DNA of 48,516 nt, taken from assembly GCF_003852515.1 (NCBI RefSeq), contig NZ_QAJK01000085.1, positions 17,722-66,237 of the forward strand. Direction: 5' to 3'. This document shows positions 35,592 to 48,380 of this stretch, piece by piece. The notes below the pieces were generated by a model that saw nothing but the letters and a program-made list of their open reading frames with translations, was not told the origin of the DNA and ran no database searches. The stretch's first letter is position 1, and every line of letters starts with the position of its first letter. The stretch is from Variovorax sp. KBW07 (GTDB taxonomy: Bacteria > Pseudomonadota > Gammaproteobacteria > Burkholderiales > Burkholderiaceae_C). Both the position numbers and the translations under genes were made by a program.

Positions 35592-36663
35592 GACCACGAC
35601 AAAGATTCAACGGGTCGGCATCGCGGGCACCGGCGCCATTGCGCTGGCCAGCGCGGCCTGGCTGCGCCACGCGGGCCACGCCGTCACGCTCTGGTCGCCG
35701 GGCGGCCAGGGCGCCGAGGCCCTGCGCACGCAGGCGCTGGAGGCCAGCGGCGTGCAGCCGTGCAGCGTGACGGTCGACGTGGCCGACGACGCCGGGCAGC
35801 TGTGCCACGCCTCCGACGTGCTGCTGCTCGCCCTGCCCGTCAACGGCCATCGGCCTGTGATGGATGCGCTGCTGCCGTTCCTGCGCGACGGGCAGGCCGT
35901 CATCGTGAGTTCGATGGCATCGCTTTCGTCGCTCTACCTCTTCGAAAATGCCCGCAACGCCGGCAAACGGCTGACCGTCGTCAGTTTCGGCACGACCGTG
36001 CTCACGGCGCGCCGCGAATCCGGCACACAGGTCAAGGTCATGACACGGCGCAAGGCCGTCGGGGTGTCGGCCCTGCCGGGCGCGCAGATGGCGGAGGCCG
36101 TGGCGCTGTGCACCTCGCTCTTCGGCGATGGCTTCTACCCGCAGGGCAGCGCGCTCGCCAGCGCCCTGGCCAACGTCAACCCGCAATCGCACGGCCCGCT
36201 CGCGGTATTCAACTGGACGCGCATCGAGCGTGCCGAGAACTGGCCGCAGTACCACTGCATGACGCCCGGCGTGTCCCGGGCGATCGAGGCGCTGGACCTG
36301 GAACGGCGCGCCGTGGCCCGCGCCTTCGGCATCGAGGTGGGCGGCATCGAGGAACACTTCGCGCGCTCGTTCGGCACCGCATCGGCCCGGCTCGAGGACA
36401 TTGCCGCCGAACTGCACGCCAAGCGCGGCGGCCCGCCCGGCCCGATCGACACCGGCACCCGATACGTGACCGAGGACATGCCCTACGGCCTCGCGTTCAT
36501 CGAGGCGCTGGGAAACATCGCCGGGGTGCCGACGCCCGCCACGCGCACCATCGTGGACGCCGCTTCGCTGGTGAACGGCATCGACTTCCGGCGCGAGAAC
36601 GACCTGCTGGCCCCGCTCGGCCTGGCGAACGAAACCGTCGCCGGCCTGCTCGGGCGCCTGTAG
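35572..36663 (+). CDS. NAD/NADP octopine/nopaline dehydrogenase family protein
   Basis: A 363-residue oxidoreductase. The Rossmann fingerprint GIAGTGAIA (16-24) opens the N-terminal domain. The helical C-terminal domain has NVNPQSHGPL with His207, the histidine expected at the opine dehydrogenase active site, and PYGLAFIEALG. The family oxidises or forms N-(carboxyalkyl) amino acids. The start is not certain: GTG 35572 gives the full N-terminus, and TTG 35584 is an alternative. It overlaps the Bug gene and abuts the convergent AhpD-like gene with no gap (TAG|CTA). Substrate unknown. Confidence 0.82.
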   Translation: MPSKLTETTTKIQRVGIAGTGAIALASAAWLRHAGHAVTLWSPGGQGAEALRTQALEASGVQPCSVTVDVADDAGQLCHASDVLLLALPVNGHRPVMDALLPFLRDGQAVIVSSMASLSSLYLFENARNAGKRLTVVSFGTTVLTARRESGTQVKVMTRRKAVGVSALPGAQMAEAVALCTSLFGDGFYPQGSALASALANVNPQSHGPLAVFNWTRIERAENWPQYHCMTPGVSRAIEALDLERRAVARAFGIEVGGIEEHFARSFGTASARLEDIAAELHAKRGGPPGPIDTGTRYVTEDMPYGLAFIEALGNIAGVPTPATRTIVDAASLVNGIDFRRENDLLAPLGLANETVAGLLGRL

Positions 36664-37260
36664 CTACGTCGCAGCGTCCGCCGGGAAGATCGGCTCGCCG
36701 AGGTTGAGCATCAGCCGGTTGGCCCAGGCGAACAGTGCCACCGAGTGAACCAGGTCGAGAATTTCCAGCTCGCTCAGCCCGACCTCCTTCAGCCCGCGGA
36801 TGTCGTCGGCCGACACCTTGTCCGGCTCGACGCCCAGCTTCGCCGAGAAGGCGACGATGGCCTTCTCGCGCGGCGTGGTGCCGGCGGACGACGGCTCCTC
36901 GAACACCTGGGAAATCACGTCGTTGCGCTTGGCCAGTTGCTCGAAGCGCTGCGCGTGCACCGAGGCGCAGTACACGCAGCCGTTGACGCGCGATTCCACC
37001 GTGGCGCCCAGCTCGCGCTCGGCACGCGGCATGCCGCCCGGCGCAAACATGATCGCGTTGAAGGCAATGGAGCGCTGCAGCAATATTTCGGGCTGGTGCG
37101 CCAGCACCAGGAAGTACGGCGATGTGCGCGCCTGCGGGCTCATCTCGTCCAGCGCGGCCAGCTGGGCCGGCGTGGCGCTGTCGACATTCACCATGTCCAG
37201 CCACGGCTTCCAGCTGAGCACCTCGTTGGTGAAGCCCTTGATGCGGGTCGGTGCGGTCAT
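36664..37260 (-). CDS. AhpD-fold alkylhydroperoxidase-like protein (Avi_7169-type)
   Basis: A 198-residue AhpD/carboxymuconolactone-decarboxylase-fold protein. RVNGCVYCASVHAQ (91-104) carries the redox CxxC with a following His, the AhpD active-site layout. Flanking helices and length suit the small family I know as alkylhydroperoxidase domain protein, Avi_7169 type. It is likely to reduce peroxides or act on a small oxidised substrate. The ATG at 37260 overlaps the stop of the preceding CMD gene by four bases (ATGA), so translation is coupled. Confidence 0.86.
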   Translation of the reverse strand: MTAPTRIKGFTNEVLSWKPWLDMVNVDSATPAQLAALDEMSPQARTSPYFLVLAHQPEILLQRSIAFNAIMFAPGGMPRAERELGATVESRVNGCVYCASVHAQRFEQLAKRNDVISQVFEEPSSAGTTPREKAIVAFSAKLGVEPDKVSADDIRGLKEVGLSELEILDLVHSVALFAWANRLMLNLGEPIFPADAAT

Positions 37261-37787
37261 GCCGGCACCTCCACAGCCGCCAGCGCCTGCAGGCCCGCGG
37301 CGACGCGGATCTGGTACGACAGGAACGCGATGAGCTGGCTCAGCGCAACGATGGCGGGTGTCGGCAGGCCGCTGTCGGCAAGCGACTGGACTGCGGCCCT
37401 GTCCCCTTCGATGGGCCGCTCGATCAGCTTGCCGGTGAAGGCCAGCACCGCGGCAAGGCGCGCGTCCGCCATGGGCTGGCCGCTGTCGACGGCGGAAACA
37501 ACGCCGCCGTCGGCCCCCTCCGCCACGAGTCGTTCGCGGTAGTGCGCGGCCAGGTTGCCGGCCTTCGACACGCGGCAGGCATGCAGCGCGACCAGCAGGC
37601 GCTCGGCAACCGACAGGCCTTCGACCGTCGAAGCGAACATCGCGTCGTAGCTGCCCTGCGTCGCGGCGACGACCTTCTCGCGCTGCCGGCGCAGTGCCCA
37701 GGTGGATTGCGCCGGCGCCAACGGCACGGCGGCGTCGATCACGTCGACGGCGGGAAATGAAGCGGTGGTGTTTGTCATGAAGTTCAT
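37257..37787 (-). CDS. CMD-domain protein (Avi_7170-type) lacking the CxxC pair
   Basis: A 176-residue protein of the carboxymuconolactone-decarboxylase fold, close to the Avi_7170-type CMD proteins that usually accompany Avi_7169-type ones. The helix STVEGLSVAERLLVALHACR and the following LAAHYRERLVAEG fit the fold. There is only one cysteine (Cys71), so it cannot run the AhpD disulphide cycle by itself. The ATG at 37787 directly follows the monooxygenase stop (TGAATG). Together with the CxxC protein it may form a hetero-oligomer, which is inference. Confidence 0.82.
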   Translation of the reverse strand: MNFMTNTTASFPAVDVIDAAVPLAPAQSTWALRRQREKVVAATQGSYDAMFASTVEGLSVAERLLVALHACRVSKAGNLAAHYRERLVAEGADGGVVSAVDSGQPMADARLAAVLAFTGKLIERPIEGDRAAVQSLADSGLPTPAIVALSQLIAFLSYQIRVAAGLQALAAVEVPA

Positions 37788-39245
37788 TCAGCCTCGTTCG
37801 GACGGCGGCGGCGCGGGCACCCATTCGTCGCCGAACAGTTCCGGCTCGCTGTAGGCCTCGAGGTTGGCGTAGTGGTAGTCGAAGTCTTCGCGGTAGAACA
37901 GGCTCGCGATGCCGCTGGCCAGCCGCTTGGCGCCTTCGCTGATGGCGGGAATGTCGCCCGACACGGTGCCGTGCGACAGCGCCGCCGGATAGCAGAAGCA
38001 ATGGATGCGCTCGAGCCCCGGGCATGCGCCCGGCACGCGCTGCTGGAACTCGAACACCGGCCCCAGGTCGGGCGAGTCGGCCAGTTCCTGGTCTTCGTCG
38101 CCGGGCGCGGGCACGAAGCGGTCTTTCCAGGTTCGCACGTGCGATGCGATGCCGTCGAACTCGGGGCGGTGGGCCCAATCGACCTTGAAGCCGGTCGAGA
38201 CGATCAGGAAGTCGAACACGAAGTCGCCCTTGGGGGTCGATACACGCATCGCATCGCCCTCGGGCGCGGCCGACAGGATCGGGCAGCCGAAATTGAAGAA
38301 GGCGTTGGAATGCCCCGACACGCGCAGCGTGCTGCCGTGCGGCGGCGGCACGTTCGCCACGTTGATGTAGTGGCGAATGCGCCATTTCAGTTCGTCGGGC
38401 AGGTCGTAGTGGCCCTGCGTGAGCCCCGGCACGCCTGCGCCCTTGCCCTTGTTGACACGCGGCAGGTCGGGCCGGCGGATCAGCAGTTCGACGCTGTGCG
38501 CACCGGCTTCCAGTGCGGTGCCCGCACTGTCCATGGCCGATGAACCCGCGCCGACCACGCCCACGCTCAGGCCGCGCAGCTGGCCGTAGTCCATCTCGTC
38601 GGACGAATGCGCCCATTTGCCGCGCGGCAGGGTATTCACGAAAGCGGGAATGGCCGGCCCGCCGAGCCCGTCGCGGCCGGTGGCCAGCACGACGCGGCGC
38701 GCCAGCACGCTGCGCGGTCCTTCGGGCGTGCGCAGGTCCAGGCGCACCGCCGTTGCATCGGGCAACGGGTGGATGCCGGTCACGGCGGTCTCGTTGCGCA
38801 CGTCCACCGACATCACGCGGCGGTACCAGACCAGGTAGTCCATCCATTGCAGGCGCGGAATCTTGTCCATGGCCGTCCAGGCCTCGAGGCCGAACCGGGC
38901 CTCGAACCAGGCGCGGAAGGTGAGCGCCGGCAGGCCCATCGCGGGGCCGGTGAGCTCCTTGGGCGAGCGCAACGTTTCCATGCGCGCCGTGGTGGCCCAC
39001 GGGCCTTCGTTGCCGGCGGGCGCACGGTCGAACACCACGGCGCGAATGCCCTGCTGCGCAAGCCCGACCCATGCGGCCAGGCCAGCCTGGCCGCCACCGA
39101 TGACGACCACGTCGAGCACGGCTTCGCCGTCAGCGCCCCGTTGCTGCGCGGGCATCCACTGGCGGCCGGGCCAGCCGAGGTATTCGAGGTCCTGGGCGAG
39201 CCGGGCTTCGAGCGCGGCGAGGGAAGAAACGGGGTCTGGAGTCAT
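37788..39245 (-). CDS. FAD/NAD(P)-binding monooxygenase-like protein
   Basis: A 485-residue flavoprotein. Two Rossmann fingerprints are visible: VVVIGGGQAGLAAW (FAD, 47-59) and GVVGAGSSAMDS (NADPH, about 229-240). ATGRDGLGGPAIPAF and FLIVSTGFKVDW close the two dinucleotide sites. The layout fits class B flavin-dependent monooxygenases of the FMO or N-hydroxylating type; the substrate is unknown. The ATG at 39245 is chosen at the start of conserved sequence; a poor ribosome site precedes it, and 14 bases further upstream lies the heptamer repeat. It heads a coupled operon with the two CMD-fold genes. Confidence 0.87.
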   Translation of the reverse strand: MTPDPVSSLAALEARLAQDLEYLGWPGRQWMPAQQRGADGEAVLDVVVIGGGQAGLAAWVGLAQQGIRAVVFDRAPAGNEGPWATTARMETLRSPKELTGPAMGLPALTFRAWFEARFGLEAWTAMDKIPRLQWMDYLVWYRRVMSVDVRNETAVTGIHPLPDATAVRLDLRTPEGPRSVLARRVVLATGRDGLGGPAIPAFVNTLPRGKWAHSSDEMDYGQLRGLSVGVVGAGSSAMDSAGTALEAGAHSVELLIRRPDLPRVNKGKGAGVPGLTQGHYDLPDELKWRIRHYINVANVPPPHGSTLRVSGHSNAFFNFGCPILSAAPEGDAMRVSTPKGDFVFDFLIVSTGFKVDWAHRPEFDGIASHVRTWKDRFVPAPGDEDQELADSPDLGPVFEFQQRVPGACPGLERIHCFCYPAALSHGTVSGDIPAISEGAKRLASGIASLFYREDFDYHYANLEAYSEPELFGDEWVPAPPPSERG

Positions 39246-39259
39246 CTGGATCAAATCGG

Positions 39260-39315
39260 GAGAGGCGAGAGGCGAGAGGCGAGAGGCGAGAGGCGAGAGG
39301 CGAGAGGCGAGAGGC
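39260..39315. repeat. Perfect tandem repeat (GAGAGGC) x 8
   Basis: Eight uninterrupted copies of the heptamer GAGAGGC (56 bases), preceding GCGCGCGCGGGC. The repeat lies in the 5' leader of the monooxygenase operon, 14 bases from its ATG, and in the divergent gap to the glycogen operon (39246-39449). A 7-base unit alters leader length and phase each time it gains or loses a copy. Confidence 0.97.
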
Positions 39316-39449
39316 GCGCGCGGGCATGCAAAACGACCCACAGTGTAGAAAGCTTCACGGTGTCGCGATGCGCAAGCGGCCACTTGCAAGCGCGTACCAC
39401 TGGCCCGGATTTCGCATGCCACAATGATTTTCAGACCACAGGGGCAGGC

Positions 39450-41129
39450 ATGGGCAGCAGCGACAGCGGCAACGGCGGCAACAGGGAATGGTGGCGCGGC
39501 GCGGTGATCTACCAGATCTACCCGCGCAGCTTCATGGACAGCAACGGCGACGGCATCGGCGACCTGCCCGGCATTACCGCCAATCTCGACCACGTGGCGG
39601 CGCTCGGCGTCGATGCGGTCTGGGTCTCCCCCTTCTTTCGCTCGCCGATGAAGGACTTCGGCTACGACGTGTCCGACTACCGCGCGGTCGACCCGATCTT
39701 CGGCACGCTGGCCGACTTCGACGCCATGCTGGCGCGCATGCACGCGCTGGGCCTGAAGCTCATCATCGACCAGGTGCTCTCGCACACCTCCGACCAGCAC
39801 GCGTGGTTCGTCGAAAGCCGTGCGAGCCGCGACAACCCCAAGGCCGACTGGTACGTGTGGGCCGACCCCAAGCCCGATGGCACGCCGCCCACCAACTGGC
39901 TGTCGGTCTTCGGCGGCTCGGCCTGGCAATGGGACTCGCGCCGCAGGCAGTACTACCTGCACAGCTTTCTCAGCGAGCAGCCCGACCTGAATTTCCATTG
40001 CCCCGCCGTGCAGGACGCGCTGCTGGGCGAGGTGCGCTTCTGGTGCGAACGCGGCGTCGACGGCTTCCGCTTCGATGCCTGCAACCACCAGTTCCACGAC
40101 GCGCTGCTGCGCGACAACCCCCCGGCCTCGGTGGAATCGCAGGGCGAGGTCAGCACGGTGCGCGCGGACAACCCCTATGCAATGCAGCAGCACCTGTACG
40201 ACAAGAGCCAGACCGAGAACCTGGCCTTTCTCGAAAACCTGCGCCGGCTCCTCGACGGCTACGGCGCGGTGGCGCTGGGCGAGGTCGGCGACGAGAACGC
40301 CCCGCCCGTCATGGCGCAGTACACCGAGCTTGGCAAGCGCCTGCACCTGGCCTACAGCTTCAGCCTGCTGACGGCCGAGCACAGCGCGAAGCACCTGCGC
40401 CATCAGGTCGAGGCGCTCGACCACGCCCTGGCGCCGACCGGCGGCTGGGGCTGCTGGGCAGTGTCGAACCACGACGTGCCACGCGTCGCCACGCGCTGGA
40501 GCGACGGTGGCACCACCGACACACGGCGCGACCGGCTCTGGCTGGCATTGCTGCTGGCGTTGCGCGGCAGCGCCAGCATCTACCAAGGCGAAGAACTGGG
40601 ACTGCCCGAAGCCGAAGTGCCTTTCGAATTGCTGCAAGACCCTTATGGCCGCGCCTTCTGGCCCGAGTTCAAGGGCCGCGACGGCTGCCGCACGCCCATG
40701 CCCTGGACGGCGGACGCGCCGAACGGCGGCTTCACCACCGGCAGGCCCTGGCTGCCGCTGTACGGCCCTCACCTGCCGTTGGCCGTCGAACGCCAGGCAG
40801 CCGACGCCGGCTCGATGCTCGCCTTCAGCCAGGCGCTGCTGGCCTGGCGCCGCACGCAGCCGCTGCTGCGCACAGGCGGCATCGCGTTTTTCGATGCGCC
40901 GGAGCCGGTGCTGTGGTTCGAGCGGCGCGACGGCAACCGGTCGCTTCACGCGATCTTCAACCTGGGAAGCGCGCCGGTGTCGATGCCCCTGCCCGTCGGG
41001 TTGGTGCCGATCGCCGGCCAGCCGCTGGCATCGACCGCCGGCGTGCAGGCCGATGGCGAAAAGCGCATGCTGGTGCTGGCGCCGTATGGCGTCTTCTTCG
41101 GTGAACCCGCCGGCGAAAAGCAAATCTGA
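39450..41129 (+). CDS. GH13 alpha-glucosidase / alpha-amylase family enzyme
   Basis: A 559-residue intracellular glycoside hydrolase of family GH13. [19 protein letters not shown] is the alpha-glucosidase/oligo-1,6-glucosidase start. The three catalytic residues are Asp209 in GFRFDACNH, Glu278 in ALGEVGDE and Asp342 in VSNHDVPR. There is no signal peptide. It probably hydrolyses short alpha-glucans from the glycogen pool. The ATG at 39450 has AGGGG nearby. It is 5 bases ahead of glgB and so likely heads the glycogen operon. Trehalose-6-phosphate hydrolase activity cannot be excluded. Confidence 0.92.
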   Translation: MGSSDSGNGGNREWWRGAVIYQIYPRSFMDSNGDGIGDLPGITANLDHVAALGVDAVWVSPFFRSPMKDFGYDVSDYRAVDPIFGTLADFDAMLARMHALGLKLIIDQVLSHTSDQHAWFVESRASRDNPKADWYVWADPKPDGTPPTNWLSVFGGSAWQWDSRRRQYYLHSFLSEQPDLNFHCPAVQDALLGEVRFWCERGVDGFRFDACNHQFHDALLRDNPPASVESQGEVSTVRADNPYAMQQHLYDKSQTENLAFLENLRRLLDGYGAVALGEVGDENAPPVMAQYTELGKRLHLAYSFSLLTAEHSAKHLRHQVEALDHALAPTGGWGCWAVSNHDVPRVATRWSDGGTTDTRRDRLWLALLLALRGSASIYQGEELGLPEAEVPFELLQDPYGRAFWPEFKGRDGCRTPMPWTADAPNGGFTTGRPWLPLYGPHLPLAVERQAADAGSMLAFSQALLAWRRTQPLLRTGGIAFFDAPEPVLWFERRDGNRSLHAIFNLGSAPVSMPLPVGLVPIAGQPLASTAGVQADGEKRMLVLAPYGVFFGEPAGEKQI

Positions 41130-41134
41130 CCACC

Positions 41135-43309
<2,175 letters not shown>

Positions 43310-43331
43310 TGTCCGCGGCCTCCGCGCTCGC

Positions 43332-45416
43332 ATGGTCATGCTGAGTACCGGATCGCCCTTTCCCCTGGGTGCGTCGCTTTCTCCGGCCGGCGTCAACTTC
43401 GCGCTGGTGGCGCCGAATGCGCAAGCCGTCGAGCTCTGCCTCTTCGATGGCACCGGCCAGAGCGAGCAACAACGCCTGCGGCTGCCTGCCTGCACCGATG
43501 GCGTCTGGCACGGGCTGCTGCCCAGCGGGCGCGCGGGGCTGGTCTACGGCTATCGCGTGCACGGTCCGTGGGCGCCGCATGAAGGGCAACGTTTCAATCC
43601 CGACAAGCTGCTGCTCGATCCGTATGCGCGCGAGATCGTGGGTCGCTACGACGGGAGCGATCTGTTCCTGGGACACGACCCGTCGCGGCCAGGCCAGCGG
43701 GACGGGCGCGACAACGGCGCCATCGCACTCAAGGGCCGAGTGGTGGCGGCCACGGGCACGTCAACTCCGCCAGGCCATGCACGCGTCGCGGCCGGCGAGC
43801 GCGTGCTGTACGAGCTGCACGTTCGCGGCCGGACGCGCTTGCACCCTGGCGTGCCGGCCGCATTGCGCGGCACCTATGCAGGCCTTGCCGAACCTGCGGT
43901 GCTCGACCACCTGCAACACCTCGGCATCACCACGCTGAGCCTGATGCCCGTGCAGCACCGCGCCGACGAGCAGCGCCTGCTGGCGATGGGCCTGAGCAAC
44001 TACTGGGGCTACAACACCATCGGCTGGTTCGCACCCGAGGCGCGCTACTGGAGCGGCCGCCCCGGCACCACGCCTGCCAGCGAGTTCCGTGCAATGGCCG
44101 ACGCGGTGCATGCGCGCGGCATGGAGCTGGTGATCGACGTGGTCTACAACCACAGCGCCGAGAGCGATGAGCTGGGCCCCACGCTGTCGATGCGCGGCAT
44201 CGACAACGCCCTGTACTACCACCTGCGCGAAGACGACCGCGCACTCTACGAAAACTGGACCGGCACCGGCAACTGCCTGAACCTTGGCGAGCCGCGCGTG
44301 CTGCAACTGGCGATGGACAGCCTGCGGCACTGGGCCTGCGAGTTCGGCGTCGACGGCTTCCGCTTCGACCTTGCCCCGGTGCTCGGGCGAAATGCGCGCA
44401 CCGGGTTCGATCCGCGCGCGCCGTTCTTCGCCGCCATCGCGCAAGACCCGGTGCTGTCTCGCACGCTGCTGATCGCGGAGCCGTGGGACATCGGGCCCGG
44501 CGGCTACCGCCTCGGTGAATTCCCGCCCGGATGGCTCGAATGGAACGACCGCTACCGCGACACGCAGCGCGGCTTCTGGCTGCGGCAAGGGCGCGAAGGC
44601 GCTGTGGGTCTCGGCGAATTCGCGCACCGCTTCGCGGCCTCGAGCACGCAGTTCGAACACCACGGCCGCGCGCCGACGGCGAGTGTCAACTTCATCACCG
44701 CGCACGATGGCTTCACGCTGCGCGACCTCGTGAGCTACGGAGAACGCCACAACCTGGCGAATGGCGAGAACAACCGCGACGGCCATGCCCACAACCTGAG
44801 CAACAACTGCGGCGTCGAAGGCCCGAGCGACGACCCCGCCGTGCAGGCGCAACGCAGCCGCCTGCAGCGCGCGCTGCTCGCCACGCTGCTGCTCTCGCAG
44901 GGCACGCCGATGCTGCTGGCAGGCGACGAACTGGGCCACAGCCAGCAGGGCAACAACAACGCCTATTGCCAGGACAACGAGACCACCTGGCTGGCATGGA
45001 TCGGCGCTTCCGACCCCGCCAGCGAGATGGCGCGCACGCGCGACTTCGTGGCGCGGCTCGCGGCATTGCGCCGCGAGGCTCCGGCGCTGCGCAGCACGCG
45101 CTGGTGGCCGGCCGAGCCGCCACGGGGAACGCCCGGCATCCACTGGTTGCGCCCCGATGGCCAGCCGATGGCTTCGGGCGACTGGCATTCGGGCACGGCC
45201 CTTGCAGTCCTGTTCGAGAGCACCGCGATGAAGGACGCGGACGCATGGCTGGTGCTGCTGAATGCGGGGCCCGAGGCCGTGTCTTTCAGGCTGCCTCCGG
45301 GGGCCTGGCGCTGCTGCCTAGCCACCGACCCTGAACAGGACCACGGCGACGCAACGCGAGCCCTTGGCGACACGGCGGAAGTGCCCGCATCGAGCCTCAG
45401 GATTGCAAGAACGTAG
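43332..45416 (+). CDS. glgX: Glycogen debranching enzyme
   Basis: Hydrolyses alpha-1,6 branches of glycogen left by chain shortening. The 694 residues have an N-terminal CBM48 domain (about 5-120) and a GH13 barrel with Asp346 (GFRFDLAPV), Glu383 (LIAEPWDIG) and Asp459 (AHDGFT). The sequence SNYWGYNTIGWFAPEARY is the isoamylase/GlgX signature. It is a little longer than E. coli GlgX (657). ATG 43332 is used; an in-frame ATG two codons later is equally possible. It follows glgB by 22 bases. Confidence 0.96.
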   Translation: MVMLSTGSPFPLGASLSPAGVNFALVAPNAQAVELCLFDGTGQSEQQRLRLPACTDGVWHGLLPSGRAGLVYGYRVHGPWAPHEGQRFNPDKLLLDPYAREIVGRYDGSDLFLGHDPSRPGQRDGRDNGAIALKGRVVAATGTSTPPGHARVAAGERVLYELHVRGRTRLHPGVPAALRGTYAGLAEPAVLDHLQHLGITTLSLMPVQHRADEQRLLAMGLSNYWGYNTIGWFAPEARYWSGRPGTTPASEFRAMADAVHARGMELVIDVVYNHSAESDELGPTLSMRGIDNALYYHLREDDRALYENWTGTGNCLNLGEPRVLQLAMDSLRHWACEFGVDGFRFDLAPVLGRNARTGFDPRAPFFAAIAQDPVLSRTLLIAEPWDIGPGGYRLGEFPPGWLEWNDRYRDTQRGFWLRQGREGAVGLGEFAHRFAASSTQFEHHGRAPTASVNFITAHDGFTLRDLVSYGERHNLANGENNRDGHAHNLSNNCGVEGPSDDPAVQAQRSRLQRALLATLLLSQGTPMLLAGDELGHSQQGNNNAYCQDNETTWLAWIGASDPASEMARTRDFVARLAALRREAPALRSTRWWPAEPPRGTPGIHWLRPDGQPMASGDWHSGTALAVLFESTAMKDADAWLVLLNAGPEAVSFRLPPGAWRCCLATDPEQDHGDATRALGDTAEVPASSLRIART

Positions 45417-45496
45417 GAGCCAGCGGCACAGCGCGGTGCTAGTCTCGATGCAGAAACTCTGACGACCGAATTCCAACGAACGAACGGAGACACAGG

Positions 45497-46810
<1,314 letters not shown>

Positions 46811-46851
46811 CCGATCGACGACCGATACCGCCCGCCCTCCTTCCTTCATCC

Positions 46852-48330
46852 ATGCGAATCCTCCAGGTCAGTGCCGAACTCTTTCCCCTCCTGAAGACCG
46901 GCGGCCTGGCCGACATCGCCGGCGCCCTGCCCATCGCGCTCATGGCCGCCGGGCAGGACGCGCGCGTGCTGCTGCCCGGCTTTCCGGCCATCGTGGCGGG
47001 CGTGCGCGACCTGGCCCCGCTGGCCGAATTCACGGCCCCGTGGGGCGAGCGCTTCGGCCTGCGCGCGGGGCACGTCGCCATCGACGGCGCGCCGCCGATT
47101 CCGGCCTACGTGATCGACGCGCCGGCGCTCTACGACCGCCCCGGCAACCCTTACGAAGACACGTCGCGCCAGCCGTACGGCGACAACCACCGCCGCTTTG
47201 CCCTGCTGGGCTGGGCCGCGGCACAACTGGCGCAAGGGCTCGATCCGCAATGGCAGCCCGAGGTGGTGCATGCGCACGACTGGCATGCGGCGCTGGCGCC
47301 GGCCTACCTGCACTTCGCGCGCGAGACCGGCCAGTGGCACGGCCCGCGCGTGGGCACCGTCTTCACGGTGCACAACCTGGCCTACCAGGGCCTCTTCGCG
47401 CCGTGGAACTTCACCGACCTGGGCTTGCCCGCTCCGGCGTTCCAGATGAACGGGCTCGAGTACCACGGCCAGATCTCCTTCATGAAAGGCGGCCTGTGCT
47501 ACGCCGACCGGCTGACCACGGTCAGCCCGACCTACGCCCAGGAGATCCAGACGCCCGAACAGGGCTGCGGCCTCGATGGCCTGCTGCGCCAGCGCAGCGG
47601 CGTGCTCGGCGGCATCCTCAACGCGGTCGACGACCAGGTCTGGAACCCGGCCACCGACACCGCGCTGGTGCAGGGCTATCACACGCCCGAAGGCCGCCAC
47701 ATGGCCGGCAAGGCGCGCTGCAAGTCGGTGCTGCAACACCAGCTCGGGCTGGCCGAGCGGCCAGACGCGCCACTGTTCATCGTGGTGAGCCGGCTCACCG
47801 AGCAGAAGGGCCTGCACCTGGTGCTGGGCGGCATCGACACGCTGCTGGCGCAGGGCGGCCAACTGGCATTGCTGGGCAGCGGCGAAGCGTGGCTGGAGGA
47901 AGCTTTTCGCCAACGCGCGGCGGCGGCGCCGCAGTCGGTGAGCGTGACCATCGGCTACAACGAGACGCTGGCGCACCAGCTGTTCGGTGCCGGCGACGTG
48001 ACGCTGGTTCCATCGCTGTTCGAGCCCTGCGGCCTGACGCAGATGTACGGCCTGAAGTACGGCAGCCTGCCGTTGGTGCGCCGCGTGGGCGGGCTGGCCG
48101 ACACGGTGGTGGACAGCACGCTGGAAGACATGGCAAGCGGCCAGGCCACGGGATTCGTGTTCGACCACTTCACCGATGCCGACTACGCACGCGCCCTGCG
48201 CCGCGCCTTTGCGCTGTACGACCGGGCGCCCGACTGGCGCCGTGTACGCGGCAACGCCATGCGACAGCCGGCCGACTGGGCTACGGCCGCAGCGCAGTAC
48301 GTCGACGTTTATCGGCGGGCCTTGGGATGA
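46852..48330 (+). CDS. glgA: Glycogen synthase, ADP-glucose type
   Basis: Adds glucose from ADP-glucose to the growing alpha-1,4 chain. The 492 residues are of family GT5. The N-terminal KTGGLADIAGALP has the ADP-glucose-binding Lys15; the C-terminal SLFEPCGLTQMYGLKYGSLP has the conserved donor-site Glu. The length is slightly above the E. coli enzyme (477). ATG 46852 begins the family's first strand (MRILQVSAELFP). It follows glgC by 41 bases and is the last glg gene before the palindromic repeat. Confidence 0.97.
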   Translation: MRILQVSAELFPLLKTGGLADIAGALPIALMAAGQDARVLLPGFPAIVAGVRDLAPLAEFTAPWGERFGLRAGHVAIDGAPPIPAYVIDAPALYDRPGNPYEDTSRQPYGDNHRRFALLGWAAAQLAQGLDPQWQPEVVHAHDWHAALAPAYLHFARETGQWHGPRVGTVFTVHNLAYQGLFAPWNFTDLGLPAPAFQMNGLEYHGQISFMKGGLCYADRLTTVSPTYAQEIQTPEQGCGLDGLLRQRSGVLGGILNAVDDQVWNPATDTALVQGYHTPEGRHMAGKARCKSVLQHQLGLAERPDAPLFIVVSRLTEQKGLHLVLGGIDTLLAQGGQLALLGSGEAWLEEAFRQRAAAAPQSVSVTIGYNETLAHQLFGAGDVTLVPSLFEPCGLTQMYGLKYGSLPLVRRVGGLADTVVDSTLEDMASGQATGFVFDHFTDADYARALRRAFALYDRAPDWRRVRGNAMRQPADWATAAAQYVDVYRRALG

Positions 48331-48380
48331 CTTCCTGCTCTTCTGTTCGCCGCGTTGTGTTCGGCTCCAGGGCTGCTGTT

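Noticed and set aside
39260-39315. CRISPR-like array
   Set aside because: The units are 7 bases with no spacers and no cas genes nearby; it is a simple tandem repeat.
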